Shown here: in pieces, positions 15,377 to 24,535 of the stretch | How positions within the stretch are numbered: the stretch's first letter is position 1 | Layout: each line of letters begins with the position of its first letter | Source of the DNA: Avoscillospira_A sp052117125 | GTDB lineage: Bacteria > Bacillota > Clostridia > Oscillospirales > Oscillospiraceae | Direction: 5' to 3' | Assembly (NCBI RefSeq): GCF_052117125.1 | Contig: NZ_JBQKJT010000001.1 | Span: forward strand, 1-64,000 | DNA: 64,000 bases | Translations under genes and position numbers: made by a program | The notes under the pieces: generated by a model | Told to the model about the DNA's origin: nothing | Databases searched by the model: none | The model's input: the letters and a program-made list of their open reading frames with translations, nothing else

Positions 15377-15530
15377 GCTGATCGTGGCCTAAAGCGTTCG
15401 CAGAACGCGCAGCCGCAGAATGAAATTCTGCGTTCATGGGGGCTTGGGGGATACCCTCAACAAGCAGCGCCGGGAGCCGAATGGCTATCCAGGGGCATTG
15501 CTTGCCTCTTTCCCGTAGGAATAAAATAAG

Positions 15531-15566
15531 CCAGTGACGAAACCTTCAAATTTCGCTCACTGGCCT
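15531..15566. terminator. Hairpin between the relaxase and XRE regulator
   Basis: GCCAGTGA ... TCACTGGC with an inner CGAAA/TTTCG pairing lies at the 3' end of the minus-strand regulator gene. The rest of 15,377-15,530 has short inverted repeats (CGCAGAATGAAATTCTGCG) and no gene. Confidence 0.5.
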
Positions 15567-15921
15567 ACTTTGTTTCAAGTTTCTTGGAAAGTTCCTTTAG
15601 TTCCTCTGCAAATCCACGAGTGTGGTGCAACAAGGTTTCCCGCATCTCCGGCGGACAGTTCATATACAGCAGCTTCATCTCATTCTGCCCTGCTTCGTCC
15701 GGCGTGAGGTCCGGGTACATAAGCGAGTCCAGTGAAAGATGAACCGCTTTTGCCAATGCTTTCAAAATCAGATAGGAAGGATTTCTCCTGGCTTTCTCAA
15801 TATCGGCAATCTGTTTGGTAGAAACATGGGATTTATCAGCCAGCTGTTCCTGCGTCAGATTTTTCTCTTTTCTTGCTGCTCGGAGTGCGTCTCCCAAGGC
15901 TGTCAAATCGTCAATCGGCAT
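15565..15921 (-). CDS. XRE-family HTH regulator
   Basis: 118 residues: N-terminal HTH (LGDALRAARKEKNLTQEQLA, SHVSTKQIADIEKARRNPSY, LKALAKAVHLSLDSLMYPD) and a C-terminal helical part (CPPEMRETLLHHTRGFAEEL) common in ICE and IME repressors. Its upstream region (15,930-16,000) has repeated CGGTTT/ATTCCGG motifs that may be operators. Confidence 0.85.
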   Translation of the reverse strand: MPIDDLTALGDALRAARKEKNLTQEQLADKSHVSTKQIADIEKARRNPSYLILKALAKAVHLSLDSLMYPDLTPDEAGQNEMKLLYMNCPPEMRETLLHHTRGFAEELKELSKKLETK

Positions 15922-16090
15922 TATCGTTCACCTCAATAATATTGTATCGTTCCGGTTTGATTTGAGGAATAACCTTATCATTCCGGTTTTCCGGTATGAT
16001 TATACCGATTTTCTTTTCGATAGCATGGTTGTAGGCTTGTATTATTCGAGTAACGGAAATATAATGGAATGAATTGCAGGAGGTGCCAAA

Positions 16091-16267
16091 ATGGACTACA
16101 TGACATTGAAAGAGGCAAGTGAAAAATGGGGAGTTTCTGCCCGTCAGATAAATTATTATTGTTCAGCTAATCGGATTGAGGGTGCAATAAAAGTGGCCAC
16201 AATCTGGTTAATACCTAAAAGTGCCAATAAGCCAATAGATAAGCGCAAAAAGAATGCTTCTTTGTGA
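16091..16267 (+). CDS. Small MerR/excisionase-like helix-turn-helix protein
   Basis: 58 residues, MDYMTLKEASEKWGVSARQI then INYYCSANRIEGAIKVATIW and LIPKSANKPIDKRKK. This is the short winged-HTH form seen in excisionases and helix-turn-helix proteins of mobile elements. The ATG follows AGGAGGT by 6 nt, which strongly supports translation despite the small size. It is followed by a truncated response regulator. Confidence 0.8.
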   Translation: MDYMTLKEASEKWGVSARQINYYCSANRIEGAIKVATIWLIPKSANKPIDKRKKNASL

Positions 16268-16318
16268 GATTTCTGCGATATTTCTTTTTTATCATAATCA
16301 GAGAAAGGATGTGAGCGC

Positions 16319-16720
16319 ATGAGAATTTTAGTGGTCGAAGATGACCGTCTTTTGAATACAACTCTTTGCTATAATCTTTCTGCCGCTGGCTATGAGGTGG
16401 AGGCCGCTTTAAGTAAAAGTGTTGCAGAACGGCTTTGTGAAAAACAGGACTATGATTTAATCGTTCTTGATGTTAACCTGCCGGATGGAAACGGCTTTGA
16501 TTTTTGCCGTGACATGAAAGAACGATCCCCGGACACGGCAGTGATTTTCCTTATGAAGCCAGCAAAAATAGCTGCAAGCATTTCGCCCATTGCGGCTTCA
16601 CGCTACCGTCAACAGCGGGTGAATATAGCTGCTGCAAAAAGGAGGAATGATGATGGTAGCAGGCCACCTGAGAGAACAAAATGGATATTTCCAGATGATA
16701 TTAAGCTGGAAAGGTGCTGA
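16319..16720 (+). pseudogene. Response regulator truncated within its receiver domain
   Basis: Codons 1-78 are an OmpR-type receiver: RILVVEDDRLL with the acidic pocket, YDLIVLDVNLPDGNGF with the phosphoacceptor Asp, and DTAVIFL. At about 16,553, where TANDxxxD and the KPF loop should follow, the sequence changes to unrelated residues (MKPAKIAASISPIAA). The Lys of KPF and the whole DNA-binding domain are gone. The new sequence belongs to the leader of the integrase gene. The matching histidine kinase is absent; the ABC permease relic at 23,182-23,737 may be from the same former operon. Confidence 0.85.
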
Positions 16721-18041
16721 CGGTAAACGGAAAAGCAAATCCATCAGCACCGGACTTGCCGTAAAGGGCAATAAAAAACGGGCTGAAGCAATGCTGCTCA
16801 AGACCCGAAAAGAATTTAACCCCGAAAATCTGCTGGAAAACGCAGATATGCCGTTTCATGTTTTTTTGAATAAGTGGCTGAAAGAAAACGCTTTTTCCTT
16901 TAGCCCAAGTACATACGCGGAATATGCCTACGATGTTAGAAGTCAGATTGAGCCATTCTTTGAGAAACATCCTATTGGTTTGCTCAAAATGTCTGGACGC
17001 GATCTGGAGGCATTTTATCGCTATGAAAGACAGGAACACGAGGCTTCTTCGCAGGAATTGCTGCAATACCACGAGATAATCGTGGCAGCATTTCAATACG
17101 CCGTTGAGTTGACATGGCTGAAGGAAAACCCTGTGGCTCATATCAACCCGTGTGCAGATGAAGCTCCCATACTCTTTACCGATTTTATTCTGGAATGGCT
17201 GGAAATGATGAAAAGCAGCGTCGAGCTGACCACATATTCATCCTACGCCAATTCCATCAAGGGAAGCATTGTCCCGTACTTCAAAGACAAAATGCTCACC
17301 TTGCAGGACCTGGAGAAGCACCCCAAGCACATCCAGGACTACTATCAATTTGAGCTTGGTAAAGGGCTTACGGCTAATACCGTAATCCATCGCCATGCCA
17401 ACATCCGTAAATGCTTGCAGTATGCGTTCCAGATCGGACTAATTAAGTCAAACCCCGCTGACCGTGTGGAGCGGCCCCGGAAAGACAAATATCTTGCGAC
17501 GATTTACAACCAACAAGAGCTGGAAATCCTTTTCAAGACTGTGAAGGGCGACCCCATTGAGCTGGGTGTTATTCTTGCCGCATTTTACGGACTGCGGCGG
17601 AGCGAGGTAGTCGGACTGAAATGGGATGCGATTGACTTTGAAAAAAAGACAATCAGCATAAAGCACACCGTTACGCAAGTCAATGTGGATGGCAAGAACA
17701 TCACCGTACAGAAGGACCGAACGAAAACGAAGTCCAGTTACCGGACCCTGCCTTTGGTCCCACCCTTTGAAGAACTGCTGCGACGCTTGAAACAAGAGCA
17801 GCTTGTCAATCAAAAGGTATGCGGTGCAGCCTATTGCAAAAAATATCTGGATTATATCTATGTAAATGCAATGGGCGAACTTGTCAAACCAAACTTCATC
17901 ACACAGCATTTTGAGATTGTATTGAAAAACCACGGATTGAAAAAAATCCGTTTCCACGATCTCCGCCACCCGTATGTCAAGCACACGACAAAAAATATAA
18001 TTCTGAAAAGCAGAAAACCCAAGCTACCAAGATGGATTTAA
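16647..18041 (+). pseudogene. Tyrosine integrase that has lost its catalytic C-terminus
   Basis: 464 codons starting after AAAGGAGGA. It has an AP2-like arm-binding start (GHLREQNGYFQMILSW), core-binding SAM-like domains, the catalytic YGLRRSEVVGLKW arginine region, and RFHDLRH near residue 440. In the family this is followed by about 50 residues with the second His and the nucleophile Tyr. Here the frame instead enters the direct repeat (PYVKHTTKNIILKSRKPKLP) and stops. It cannot catalyse recombination. The break point is exactly the left edge of the 64-bp repeat that bounds the downstream cassette. Confidence 0.88.
17967..18030 (+). repeat. Left direct repeat of the Fic-methyltransferase cassette
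   Basis: 64 bp, from CACCCGTATGTCAAGCAC to AACCCAAGCTACCAA. It is repeated at 23,088-23,152 with one extra A in an A-run and one G-to-A change. The distal end forms the 5' arm of a terminator hairpin (GCAGAAAACCCAAGCTA with TAGCTTGAGTTCTCTGC, 18,010-18,060). Confidence 0.92.
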
Positions 18042-18131
18042 TAGCTTGAGTTCTCTGCTTTTTACTGCTTATCTATAACAAGTAGCACATAATAAGTAGA
18101 AACCATATTCTCTAAATATTGGGTATGTATC

Positions 18132-18800
18132 TTAATGCGAAAAATCAAAAAACAAGTGATGTATGGTTATTTCCTGATTATCAAGATCCCGCGTATGCTG
18201 TGAAGAGTACTGCGGTTCCACATAGCGTAACTCTCGGGACAAATTGCTTACTGGCGTAACTTTCGCAATTTCAGAAACAAGTTCGGCTACAATTTCAGGA
18301 ATCTTACCACTTAACACATACCCAATAATCGAAGATTCTGATGACTGTGAACCATACCGTCCTGAGGTATAATTTTTAACTCCTGTTTCGACATATCTTT
18401 TGATTTTATCTTTCTTGTGATTATATAGATTCTTGCATTCTGCGCCAAAATAACTGTTTGAAGTATCCCAATCACGAAAACAAAAATCAATCGTGGGCTT
18501 GTATCCACGCCCCTTCTTTAATGTGGGATCTTGGTATTGATGTACTGGGCCAATGCTGTTTATTCGTAGGATAGTAGCTCTATTTTCACTGGTCCATCGA
18601 AGCGAAATTTTACCATACCATTCTTGCGTAATATCATCTTCTTCAGTATTTTCAGTGATAGTGATGCTTGTATCCGCAATTATGTCATGATAACCCTGCC
18701 ATAAAGTCAATAATATTTCGTTGACTCCAGAAGGGCCAAGCCGCTTTGCCAAATCGTCCGGCACAGCTGAGGATGCCGTTATATTTCTTATACTGCTCAT
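18132..18800 (-). CDS. Probable PD-(D/E)XK nuclease of a restriction cassette
   Basis: 222 residues from ATG 18,800 after GGAGGTGA. The segment PTIDFCFRDW ... SYFGAECKNLYNHK gives the Asp ... Glu-Cys-Lys arrangement of PD-(D/E)XK nucleases (about residues 128-148). It is the last gene of a Fic-methyltransferase-nuclease operon, 4 bp after the methyltransferase. This suggests the cleavage component of a restriction system that the methyltransferase guards against; the family itself is not one I can name. AT-rich compared with the chromosome. Confidence 0.65.
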   Translation of the reverse strand: MSSIRNITASSAVPDDLAKRLGPSGVNEILLTLWQGYHDIIADTSITITENTEEDDITQEWYGKISLRWTSENRATILRINSIGPVHQYQDPTLKKGRGYKPTIDFCFRDWDTSNSYFGAECKNLYNHKKDKIKRYVETGVKNYTSGRYGSQSSESSIIGYVLSGKIPEIVAELVSEIAKVTPVSNLSRELRYVEPQYSSQHTRDLDNQEITIHHLFFDFSH

Positions 18801-18804
18801 TACA

Positions 18805-21777
18805 TCACCTCCATGCCTTGGAAATATCTTCGAATATTTCATCTGCATCTCTGCAGGCGGCAGAATATGTCCAATATTTGCGTTGTGCTGGTTTAACAAT
18901 AAAAATCTTTTCTCGTTGATAAATGCGGAGGTTTCTTCTCACGAAAACCATTTGTTGATTATCTACCAATGAACGGTCCAAGTTTAGGAGTATTTCATTA
19001 AGCTGATCATTGTTAGTTATAACATTTAGATCCTTTGTAGTGGGATGCTCAACATTCAACACAAGCACAGATAGTGGGGCATCGCCAATATATAGGTCTC
19101 CAGAAAAACCCACGTCAGTTCCAAATGTCCTAGTCAGCACTCCTTTTACAGAAGCGTAATATAGTTTGTAGCTATCAATGCTCGGTCTGGAAAAAGATAC
19201 TGAACGCCTTTTATTCTTGAAATAGTCATAAACATAGTCAATAACATCATCTATTTGATAGCACTCATATTCCTTTAACCGATACATATTTCGCGCAAAC
19301 TGTTCCAACAGGTAATTTTCTTTTGGGGACTTCACTAATTTATCGAAGATGTTGCAAGCTTCTGTAAGCTCGGCATTGTTAGGTTTTGGGATTGGTGTCT
19401 GCCAGATGTCCCCGGCCTCTAACTCGTCCCGTTCTACTAGCCACTTCCTATTTGTAAGGATATGATAGTACGAAAATATTCTTGAGCCAATTATCACGCT
19501 CAAGTACTTAAGCTGTTCAATTTCACCGTGAATCCCCAAAAGGCTATGATTAAATACAGCATCGTAATCTAGTACCTCAGAAAGGAATTGCCCATTTTTG
19601 TGGCTCTGTTTTATTATTAGGTGTGGAGCTTTGAAAATTTCTCTAGCATTCTTAACTATGCACTCAAAATCATCAAAATCAACCGTTGGGAGTTTGTCGG
19701 ATGAAATATAATATGGTTTAAAGGATTTGGCTTCAACCAATGGAAGACCTTCGAAGTCACAACATTGGTGCTTTCTATTTCCTCTCTTGAATCCCTCGGC
19801 AGTTATCATGTGATTTTCTTCAATGAATGATGCCATAGGTGCAAAAGTACTTTGCAGTTTTCCTATTAATTCAAGATCTCTAGGTGCTCCCCACATTGCA
19901 ATTTTCCAGATCCTATCGTCATCAATAATGTCACGGGGTATTCTACATATATCGGTAGGATCAATAGAAAACCTCCTAATATCTTCAATCGTGTAAATTG
20001 GCTTTGGCGTGCAATAAACTATTGGTTGAATGACCTCCTCCTTTTTAGGAGTATAGATAATGGCAGCAGCAGGTCCACTAGCGTGATCAAACAAGAATTT
20101 TCTATACACTGATAGATTAATAATCGCTAGGACGTTGTTATCGGAAAACAGATTTGCCCTATACGTCCTGCTTTTATCTGACCTATTAAAAAGCAATCCT
20201 TTGCTCGGCATAAGGAGGCAAATGATTCCGTTTTGCTTGCACAACTCTGAGCACTTGATAGAAAATGCCTGCGCAATTTGCTTGTCACCTATTACGCGAT
20301 TTGTTTTTTCCAAGTATTCTTTTGTTTTTCCAGTAATGTTACTCTGCCAAGGCGGATTGCCGACAATGACATCATATTTTCTGTTATTAAAGGATTTATC
20401 CTTATCGAAAAAATCACTTGAAATCAAGTTGTTATCTAATAGACGCGGAAATGAAAGCTTATCCCAGATGCTTCGTGGATCAAGAAAATCACACATGGCT
20501 AAGCTAAGACTAAACGAGGCAACTCGAATAGCTTCCTCATTAATATCTACACCAAAGATACTGCTTTTCAAGAGAAGATTCAATTGATCACAGTTGATCG
20601 TATGAACATCATTTTGGGACATCCATCTACAAACAAGTCTTCTGTATGCCTCAACTAAGAAAATGCCCGAACCGCATGATGGATCAAAAAAGGATGTATC
20701 TTTATACTCGCCTTCCCACGGATATACTTCATCCATGACCAAGTTGACAAGGTGGAGAGGTGTATAATACGTGCCCTTCTCATCATCTTCGTCTGACAGG
20801 TGAAAAAACAGCTCATAGATACTGCTGATCAATTGAATGGGGATAATGTCAAAACTATAAAATGGCCATAACGCGAGTTGTTTGCTCTCTAATTCGCTAT
20901 CGCCTAGAATAAATGTGCGAAGCTCATCCAAGTCATTTTGAGTAATAATCTCTATTTCAATTTCTGAGACTTGCAGTGTATCACCATTAAACTTCTCTTT
21001 AAGTGTTCTAAACAAGCTATAAGTTGCATCTTTACTGTTTAGCACATCGGTATACTGTTTTGCTGACTCCAAAAAATTGGAATAAAAGCCTTGCGGAAAT
21101 ACTGTTTCTCCGTTTGAATCTTTTCGTTCTTCCAGGTACTTAATAAAAATCGACCGACTGAGCAAAGAGTGAACTATGCTCGTGATCGTTTCCTTACTCT
21201 TATCACATCTTTTGCTGATTTGATTAATCAGCGTTCTTCGCATTGTCCTCAAATTTGACATTAATGTGGCATCCACCCGGCTTTGGATGTCAAATCTAAT
21301 CGTACTTTGCCGCCAATATTCGCCGCTTTCAAGCAATGAGCGATGATATTTTTGTAGTGCAAGCCGTTGTGAAGCCAATCCATTGGTCAAGCTTAATGTT
21401 TCAATTATTCCTGCGGTGGGGCTAAGGTTTCCGTTCTCAGTGGCTTGAGGGGTCGCGTAGTTATTATAAATTAAAATCTCATCCGGAGTTACTACAAATA
21501 GCAGCGGAGCCTCTCCGAGATTCCACGAAAGGCGATGCAACTCTGCAACTTGTTTTGCATCATATTTCTGGATAACGGAAAAATAGATAAGCGGAATTTT
21601 GGCAATCCCATTTGTATCACGAAGAAAATATACGGCGTCAATCCCTATCTTTTCATGAACTTGTGTATAGAATAGTCTTTGAAAGGGGCTCATGCTCTGC
21701 AAACTGTCTTCTGTAGCCAAACCGGTACTGCTATTTATATCAAGGCATTCAAATATGCCATTTAGCAACTCACTCAT
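18805..21777 (-). CDS. Large Eco57I/PglX-like N6-adenine DNA methyltransferase
   Basis: 990 residues. A SAM-binding motif I FFDPSCGSGIFLVEAY and the N6-adenine motif IV VIVGNPPWQS place it among type IIG/BREX-like adenine methyltransferases. The N-terminal 340 residues include an RTLINQISKR and SIVHSLLSRSIFIKYLEER region typical of such enzymes, and the C-terminal third (DELEAGDIWQTPIPKPN) resembles a TaqI-like specificity part. I see no clear nuclease motif inside it, so the separate 18,132 protein may cut. A TTG at 21,807 could extend it by 10 residues. Confidence 0.88.
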   Translation of the reverse strand: MSELLNGIFECLDINSSTGLATEDSLQSMSPFQRLFYTQVHEKIGIDAVYFLRDTNGIAKIPLIYFSVIQKYDAKQVAELHRLSWNLGEAPLLFVVTPDEILIYNNYATPQATENGNLSPTAGIIETLSLTNGLASQRLALQKYHRSLLESGEYWRQSTIRFDIQSRVDATLMSNLRTMRRTLINQISKRCDKSKETITSIVHSLLSRSIFIKYLEERKDSNGETVFPQGFYSNFLESAKQYTDVLNSKDATYSLFRTLKEKFNGDTLQVSEIEIEIITQNDLDELRTFILGDSELESKQLALWPFYSFDIIPIQLISSIYELFFHLSDEDDEKGTYYTPLHLVNLVMDEVYPWEGEYKDTSFFDPSCGSGIFLVEAYRRLVCRWMSQNDVHTINCDQLNLLLKSSIFGVDINEEAIRVASFSLSLAMCDFLDPRSIWDKLSFPRLLDNNLISSDFFDKDKSFNNRKYDVIVGNPPWQSNITGKTKEYLEKTNRVIGDKQIAQAFSIKCSELCKQNGIICLLMPSKGLLFNRSDKSRTYRANLFSDNNVLAIINLSVYRKFLFDHASGPAAAIIYTPKKEEVIQPIVYCTPKPIYTIEDIRRFSIDPTDICRIPRDIIDDDRIWKIAMWGAPRDLELIGKLQSTFAPMASFIEENHMITAEGFKRGNRKHQCCDFEGLPLVEAKSFKPYYISSDKLPTVDFDDFECIVKNAREIFKAPHLIIKQSHKNGQFLSEVLDYDAVFNHSLLGIHGEIEQLKYLSVIIGSRIFSYYHILTNRKWLVERDELEAGDIWQTPIPKPNNAELTEACNIFDKLVKSPKENYLLEQFARNMYRLKEYECYQIDDVIDYVYDYFKNKRRSVSFSRPSIDSYKLYYASVKGVLTRTFGTDVGFSGDLYIGDAPLSVLVLNVEHPTTKDLNVITNNDQLNEILLNLDRSLVDNQQMVFVRRNLRIYQREKIFIVKPAQRKYWTYSAACRDADEIFEDISKAWR

Positions 21778-21809
21778 TTTTCTGCCCCCACATGTATTAT
21801 TTTTCAAAA

Positions 21810-22949
21810 CTAGTCACATATTGTTTGATTGATGCTTGGGAATGTATATATAAAATCAAGACAGGCGTACTTCCATACCCGATTTCTTGTGGCATCGCTT
21901 TCTTGCATAATTAGATTGTACTTTTGCAATGTAGCAAATGCTTTAGAAATAGAATTGTATGATAAGTTTAGATGCTTTGCCGCAATAGGAATACTTGTAA
22001 CAGGGAAAGCCTTAAGGTACTCATACACGTTCCAAAAACTTCTTGTTTGTGGTACTTCAGCCCTTAACCTTTCCTCGTCCAGCTTAATTGTTTCTTCATA
22101 TTTCTTGAGCAGTGCCACACTGGTTTGAGCAGCTTCATTGATAATCCGTATGAAATACTTAATGCAACGTATATAACCACCACTGTATTGTGTTGTGCTG
22201 AGTATATCAAAATACTCGTTTTTATTGAAGAACAGGTGTTCAGATAGACACAGTCCAGGCAACGCTTTGCTTGCGATTTTTTGCAGAACCATGAATATTA
22301 GGATACGTCCAACAACCCCATTATACTTCTCGAATGGGTGTATCATTTCAAACTGATAGTGTACCAACGCAGCTTGAATCAGGGGATCATCTTCACTGTC
22401 ATAGAGATAAGCAGAAATGTCGGCCAATGACGGTAAAACAGCCTCTGGAGCCGTTGGGTTATAGATTTTTAAGTTTGATACTGCACGTTGCAAAAATGTT
22501 TGGGTGTCACGGATACCTATTTGTTGCTCTGGTTTATCACCATATAACGTGATGCCACATATTTTGCTGTAATCTTGAGCTACAAACTGCATACCAGCTG
22601 CTACTTTATAAGCTGACATCAAATTGTTTATAGGTTCTATATCACCCTTACCGGTGCCTCTTCTAACTAATATATCACTAAAATCTGGTGCATCATAATC
22701 TATCATTCTGGAATAGGTGCATTCCTTTAAGCGCATTAATTCACAAAACGAGTTTTTATTTGGCGCATACTGAAGCAAACCTTCTAATCGCCCAAGGTTG
22801 TGATGTGCCTCGACCAAAAGCGCGGCAAGTTCATCATCCAATTTAAAAAGTGTAGCACCTTTCAATGGACGAGGTGTGAAGGTATAGTATGTAAAATTAA
22901 ATTCTTCATTTTTACGCTGTTCGGTGTAATCTCCTGTATATGGATGCAT
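21810..22949 (-). CDS. Fic-domain protein with a degenerate active-site motif
   Basis: 379 residues: Fic/DOC N-terminal region (ALLVEAHHNLGRLEGLL), the Fic core with IHPFEKYNGVVGR (about residue 224) and a C-terminal winged helix (FPVTSIPIAAKHLNLSYNSI). Canonical Fic has HPFx(D/E)GNGRxxR; here the catalytic His is kept but the first Gly is Tyr and the first Arg is Val. This variant recurs in Fic proteins linked to restriction operons; AMP-transfer activity is uncertain. It is the first gene of the operon, and probably controls or guards the methyltransferase. Confidence 0.85.
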   Translation of the reverse strand: MHPYTGDYTEQRKNEEFNFTYYTFTPRPLKGATLFKLDDELAALLVEAHHNLGRLEGLLQYAPNKNSFCELMRLKECTYSRMIDYDAPDFSDILVRRGTGKGDIEPINNLMSAYKVAAGMQFVAQDYSKICGITLYGDKPEQQIGIRDTQTFLQRAVSNLKIYNPTAPEAVLPSLADISAYLYDSEDDPLIQAALVHYQFEMIHPFEKYNGVVGRILIFMVLQKIASKALPGLCLSEHLFFNKNEYFDILSTTQYSGGYIRCIKYFIRIINEAAQTSVALLKKYEETIKLDEERLRAEVPQTRSFWNVYEYLKAFPVTSIPIAAKHLNLSYNSISKAFATLQKYNLIMQESDATRNRVWKYACLDFIYTFPSINQTICD

Positions 22950-23087
22950 CTCTATTCCTCGGTGGCTATTTTGTTAATTTTAATTATAGCAGGCAATCAT
23001 AAATAAAGGAAGCACTATTCCGCAATTAATTTCAATAAATTACGAAATAGTGCAACATAATAGCTGATTAAGCTTCCATGACTTAGG

Positions 23088-23152
23088 CACCCGTATGTCA
23101 AGCACACGACAAAAAAATATAATTCTGAAAAGCAGAAAACCCAAACTACCAA
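23088..23152 (+). repeat. Right direct repeat of the cassette
   Basis: 65-bp near-copy of 17,967-18,030. Its distal arm (CAGAAAACCCAAACTA) pairs with TAGTCTGGGTTTTCTG at 23,164-23,180 to make a T-tailed hairpin. The G-to-A difference from the left copy is matched in that 3' arm, so both hairpins keep pairing. Confidence 0.92.
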
Positions 23153-23181
23153 TCTTAGTGCTGATAGTCTGGGTTTTCTGT

Positions 23182-23737
23182 TTTTGCTTTTTATTCTACG
23201 ACTTTGCCCGTAGTATAGGTGGGATTAGCGATCCAAGTTTTTCTGTTTGTAGTCAATATCGGTACATCGCTTCGGGCAGATGAAATGGCTAAATGGAGCA
23301 AGTATGAAATCACACTGCCCGTCAGCCGAGGCAATCTTGTTTTGGCAAAGTATATTTCCGTTGTGATTTTGCTTGTGTTAGGTATGTTCATGGGAAGTGT
23401 AACTGTCGCACTCTTGCACATCAGCGGGTATACGATGACACTGCCAATTATGCTCCGTGGCTTTGAAGTTGGACTTACATTATCTTTCTTCTCGATTGCA
23501 GTGATGTACCCGCTCGTTCTGAAATTTGGGACAGAAAAGAATGAACTGATTCTGATCTTATCAACTTTCGGTGCAATCGGAATGCAGCTGCTGACCGCCG
23601 CGTGCTTAGCCAAATGGACAGACGGTATGAATATGCGGCATCCTCTTGTTGAAGCCGTTTCAACCGTTATTGCAATTATAATCTTCTTTGCATCCTATTT
23701 TGTTTCCGTAAAAATCCATAAGGCCAAAGAATTTTGA
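23182..23737 (+). pseudogene. C-terminal part of an ABC-2 type permease
   Basis: About 170 codons with four hydrophobic segments. The ABC-2 permease pattern is DEMAKWSKYEITLPVSRGNL, VLAKYISVVILLVLG and MYPLVLKFGTEKNELILIL. The N-terminal half and the initiation region are missing and an in-frame TAG precedes the GTG at 23,219. The right direct repeat and its terminator cut it off from any upstream transcription. It is probably the remnant of an antibiotic-export operon that the cassette split. Confidence 0.75.
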
Positions 23738-24215
23738 GTGTTCAGAAAACAATGATTATGGAAGAATGGATTTTGTGTCCCTTTTGCAGCTGTAAGCCAA
23801 GAGCAAAATCAGAGAAGATTTCGAACTTCTGAATTTTCTATTATTTTGGCCTGAGCGCAAGCACGAGTCACTAATCAATGTAAAATATACAGTGATCAAA
23901 GAGCCAGACGCACAGACGCAGAGCCGATAGCGCACAAGGTTTTCCTTGAAGCTATCGGTTCCTTTTTATCTAATACGCAATAATAGCGCCCCGCCCGACG
24001 GGGGAAAGAAAAAACCGTTGCCGAGCAGGTTGGTTTCGTGCGCTTACTCTACATATCCAGCGGCGGTTTTGAGAAAACGAGGCCACCGTCTTTCTTTGCC
24101 AGCATAGACTCGCACCACAGACAGGGAGCCGCCCTTGCCGGACAGCTCCTTTCGCATATAAAAACCGTGAGCATATTCCCAAATAGCGAAAAGTGAAGCT
24201 TACTTCACTAAACAC
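23738..24215. other. Gene-poor stretch with a terminator and a relic reading frame
   Basis: No intact gene. A hairpin GCCGATAGC ... GCTATCGGT followed by Ts lies at about 23,921-23,968. On the minus strand about 24,180-24,047 reads EYAHGFYMRKELSGKGGSL and VVRVYAGKERRWPRFLKTAA before a stop. This looks like the tail of an ICE protein but I cannot name it. Confidence 0.4.
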
Positions 24216-24216
24216 T

Positions 24217-24275
24217 TGACAAATATAACGCATTGTAGTAACATGAAGTTAGCTTCACCGGAAGTTAACTTCATG
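24217..24275 (+). promoter_or_regulatory. Promoter and operators of the regulator-membrane protein operon
   Basis: TTGACA (about 24,217), a 17-nt spacer and TAACAT form the promoter. Around it lie GTGAAGCTTACTTCAC (about 24,195-24,210) and two GAAGTTA/TAACTTC inverted repeats overlapping the transcription start. These are probable binding sites for the XRE protein encoded downstream, implying autorepression. Confidence 0.75.
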
Positions 24276-24289
24276 TCAGGGATGGTACA

Positions 24290-24520
24290 ATGAAAACTAA
24301 AGTTAAGGAATTGCGGACAGCAACCAAAATGACTCAGCAGCAGCTGGCTGACCTCGTCCATGTTTCTTCCCGTACCATTATTTCTATTGAGAAAGAACAG
24401 TACAGTCCGTCACTCATGCTGGCATATAGAATAGCGCAGGTGTTTGGTGTAACAGTGGAAGAATTATGTTGCCTGAAAGAGAACAAAGAATTGGAGGATA
24501 AGCAATATGGAGATTTATAG
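24290..24520 (+). CDS. XRE-family HTH regulator (short YgzD-like type)
   Basis: 76 residues: VKELRTATKMTQQQLADLVH, VSSRTIISIEKEQYSPS and YRIAQVFGVTVEELCCLKE. Short regulators of this type typically precede small membrane proteins, as here. It is first in a three-gene operon with palindromic operators over its promoter. Confidence 0.88.
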   Translation: MKTKVKELRTATKMTQQQLADLVHVSSRTIISIEKEQYSPSLMLAYRIAQVFGVTVEELCCLKENKELEDKQYGDL

Positions 24521-24535
24521 CAAGGAGGCATCAGT

